In this document: positions 4,892 to 5,529 of the stretch, one piece after another
Layout: every line of letters starts with the position of its first letter
Numbering within the stretch: position 1 is the stretch's first letter
Origin: Lachnospiraceae bacterium
GTDB taxonomy: Bacteria > Bacillota > Clostridia > Lachnospirales > Lachnospiraceae
NCBI GenBank assembly: GCA_022798035.1
Contig: JAAWLS010000169.1
Coordinates: 1 to 5,529, forward strand
DNA length: 5,529 nucleotides
Direction of reading: 5' to 3'
Notes under the pieces: generated by a model
Seen by the model: the letters and a program-made list of their open reading frames with translations, nothing else
Database searches by the model: none
Told to the model about the DNA's origin: nothing
Made by a program: the position numbers and the translations under genes

Positions 4892-5529
4892 ATGGCAGTG
4901 ATAGAAATTGTTTTATTAGTAATTGGCGTTGTGATGATGATTGCAAGCTTTTTCATCACAGAAAAGTTGTCAAATCAGGAATTGGATAAGATTGCTAATT
5001 TGAGTACGGAAGAGATGAAACATATTCTGGAACGAAGTTTGACGGATGCCCAGGTAAAAGTAGATAATATGGTGGACCAGGTGGTAGACCATTCTATTGA
5101 AAAATCAATGGAAGTAGTGGAACGGGCACTGGATAAAGAGACAAATGAGAAGATGCGGGCGATTACGGAGTATTCAGACACTGTACTGGAGTCTATCCAA
5201 AAAACTCACAATGAAGTAATGTTTCTTTATAGTATGCTGAATGATAAACATTCAGAACTTACAAAATATGCAGGGAATCTTGCGCAGCTTGCGATTCATC
5301 TGGAGGAATTACAGGAAAATATTCAGACAACATTAAAGGAATCTGATAACGCTGTGAACAGAGCTCAAGATGTTCCACACCAACAGCAAATTCCGGAGCC
5401 TGCAGTTTTACCTGAGGAGCCGCAAGTTCAGCTGGAGGAAATAGTGTCAGAGGAGCAGGAAGAAGAACTTATGAACCACAATCAGAAGATTCTGGACATG
5501 TACCGCGAGGGAAAAGGTGCGGTAGAAAT
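4892..5529 (+). CDS. Membrane-anchored coiled-coil protein, DUF6115/SwrB-like (3' end missing)
   Basis: The frame stays open from ATG 4892 to the window end, giving 212 codons plus two bases. One N-terminal membrane helix covers about residues 4-22, with Lys25 after it, suggesting that the rest faces the cytoplasm. A heptad-like helical region follows (about 28-158), containing HNEVMFLYSMLNDKHSEL at 106-123, which I associate with DUF6115. A Pro/Glu/Gln-rich linker covers about 160-192. The last residues, NHNQKILDMYREGKGAVE (195-212), look like the beginning of a small helix-turn-helix-like terminal domain that continues outside. The ribosome site is weak (TAGGTAGG, 4877-4884). Position after fliA and the anchor/coil/terminal-domain plan resemble B. 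subtilis SwrB, which promotes flagellar basal body and export-gate maturation. Homology was not tested. Confidence 0.88.
   Translation, partial: MAVIEIVLLVIGVVMMIASFFITEKLSNQELDKIANLSTEEMKHILERSLTDAQVKVDNMVDQVVDHSIEKSMEVVERALDKETNEKMRAITEYSDTVLESIQKTHNEVMFLYSMLNDKHSELTKYAGNLAQLAIHLEELQENIQTTLKESDNAVNRAQDVPHQQQIPEPAVLPEEPQVQLEEIVSEEQEEELMNHNQKILDMYREGKGAVE

Noticed and set aside
4635..5181. A + strand frame inside the small gene and reverse-strand frames opposite the last two genes
   Set aside because: They are compositional shadows. The real genes have strong or adequate ribosome sites and sensible protein architecture.
1..5529. CRISPR arrays, insertion sequences, tRNA or rRNA genes
   Set aside because: No spaced direct repeats, transposase frames, or cloverleaf-like sequences were seen; coding sequence fills nearly the whole window.

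Overview
The window is a segment of a large motility and chemotaxis (fla/che) operon. Every gene reads on the + strand and most gaps are 11 to 20 bases. The low-to-moderate GC, strong AGGAG-type ribosome sites, presence of CheC and CheD, and a FliA/SigD of exactly 254 residues all point to a Gram-positive Firmicute. The order cheA-cheW-cheC-cheD-(small membrane gene)-fliA-DUF342-(small gene)-DUF6115-like gene suggests a motile clostridial lineage such as Lachnospiraceae. The family assignment comes from memory of gene order and was not tested by a search.

Layout: 1-126 is the 3' end of cheA (P5 domain). Then come cheW (138-602), a 96-base gap (603-698) holding a perfect 10-bp stem-loop and a possible promoter, cheC (699-1319), cheD (1335-1817), an unnamed two-helix membrane protein with a very acidic tail (1831-2151), the flagellar sigma factor fliA/sigD (2172-2936), a FapA/DUF342 protein (2949-4550), an unnamed small hydrophilic protein (4565-4879), and a membrane-anchored coiled-coil protein cut by the window end (4892-5529).

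How the genes work together: CheA and CheW form the receptor-kinase core. CheC (CheY-P phosphatase) and CheD (receptor glutamine deamidase) form the adaptation pair known from Bacillus subtilis and Thermotoga. FliA/SigD switches on late flagellar genes such as flagellin. The genes after fliA are probably flagellar accessory factors. In B. subtilis, sigD directly follows cheD and is followed by swrB. Here one extra gene lies between cheD and fliA, and two lie between fliA and a gene of SwrB-like architecture.

The known genes look ordinary and intact. The less understood material is the membrane/acidic protein before fliA, the duplicated N-terminal module of the FapA protein, the unnamed small protein after it, the SwrB-like final gene, and the cheW-cheC stem-loop with its overlapping promoter candidate. 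No RNA gene, mobile element, CRISPR array or long non-coding stretch was seen.
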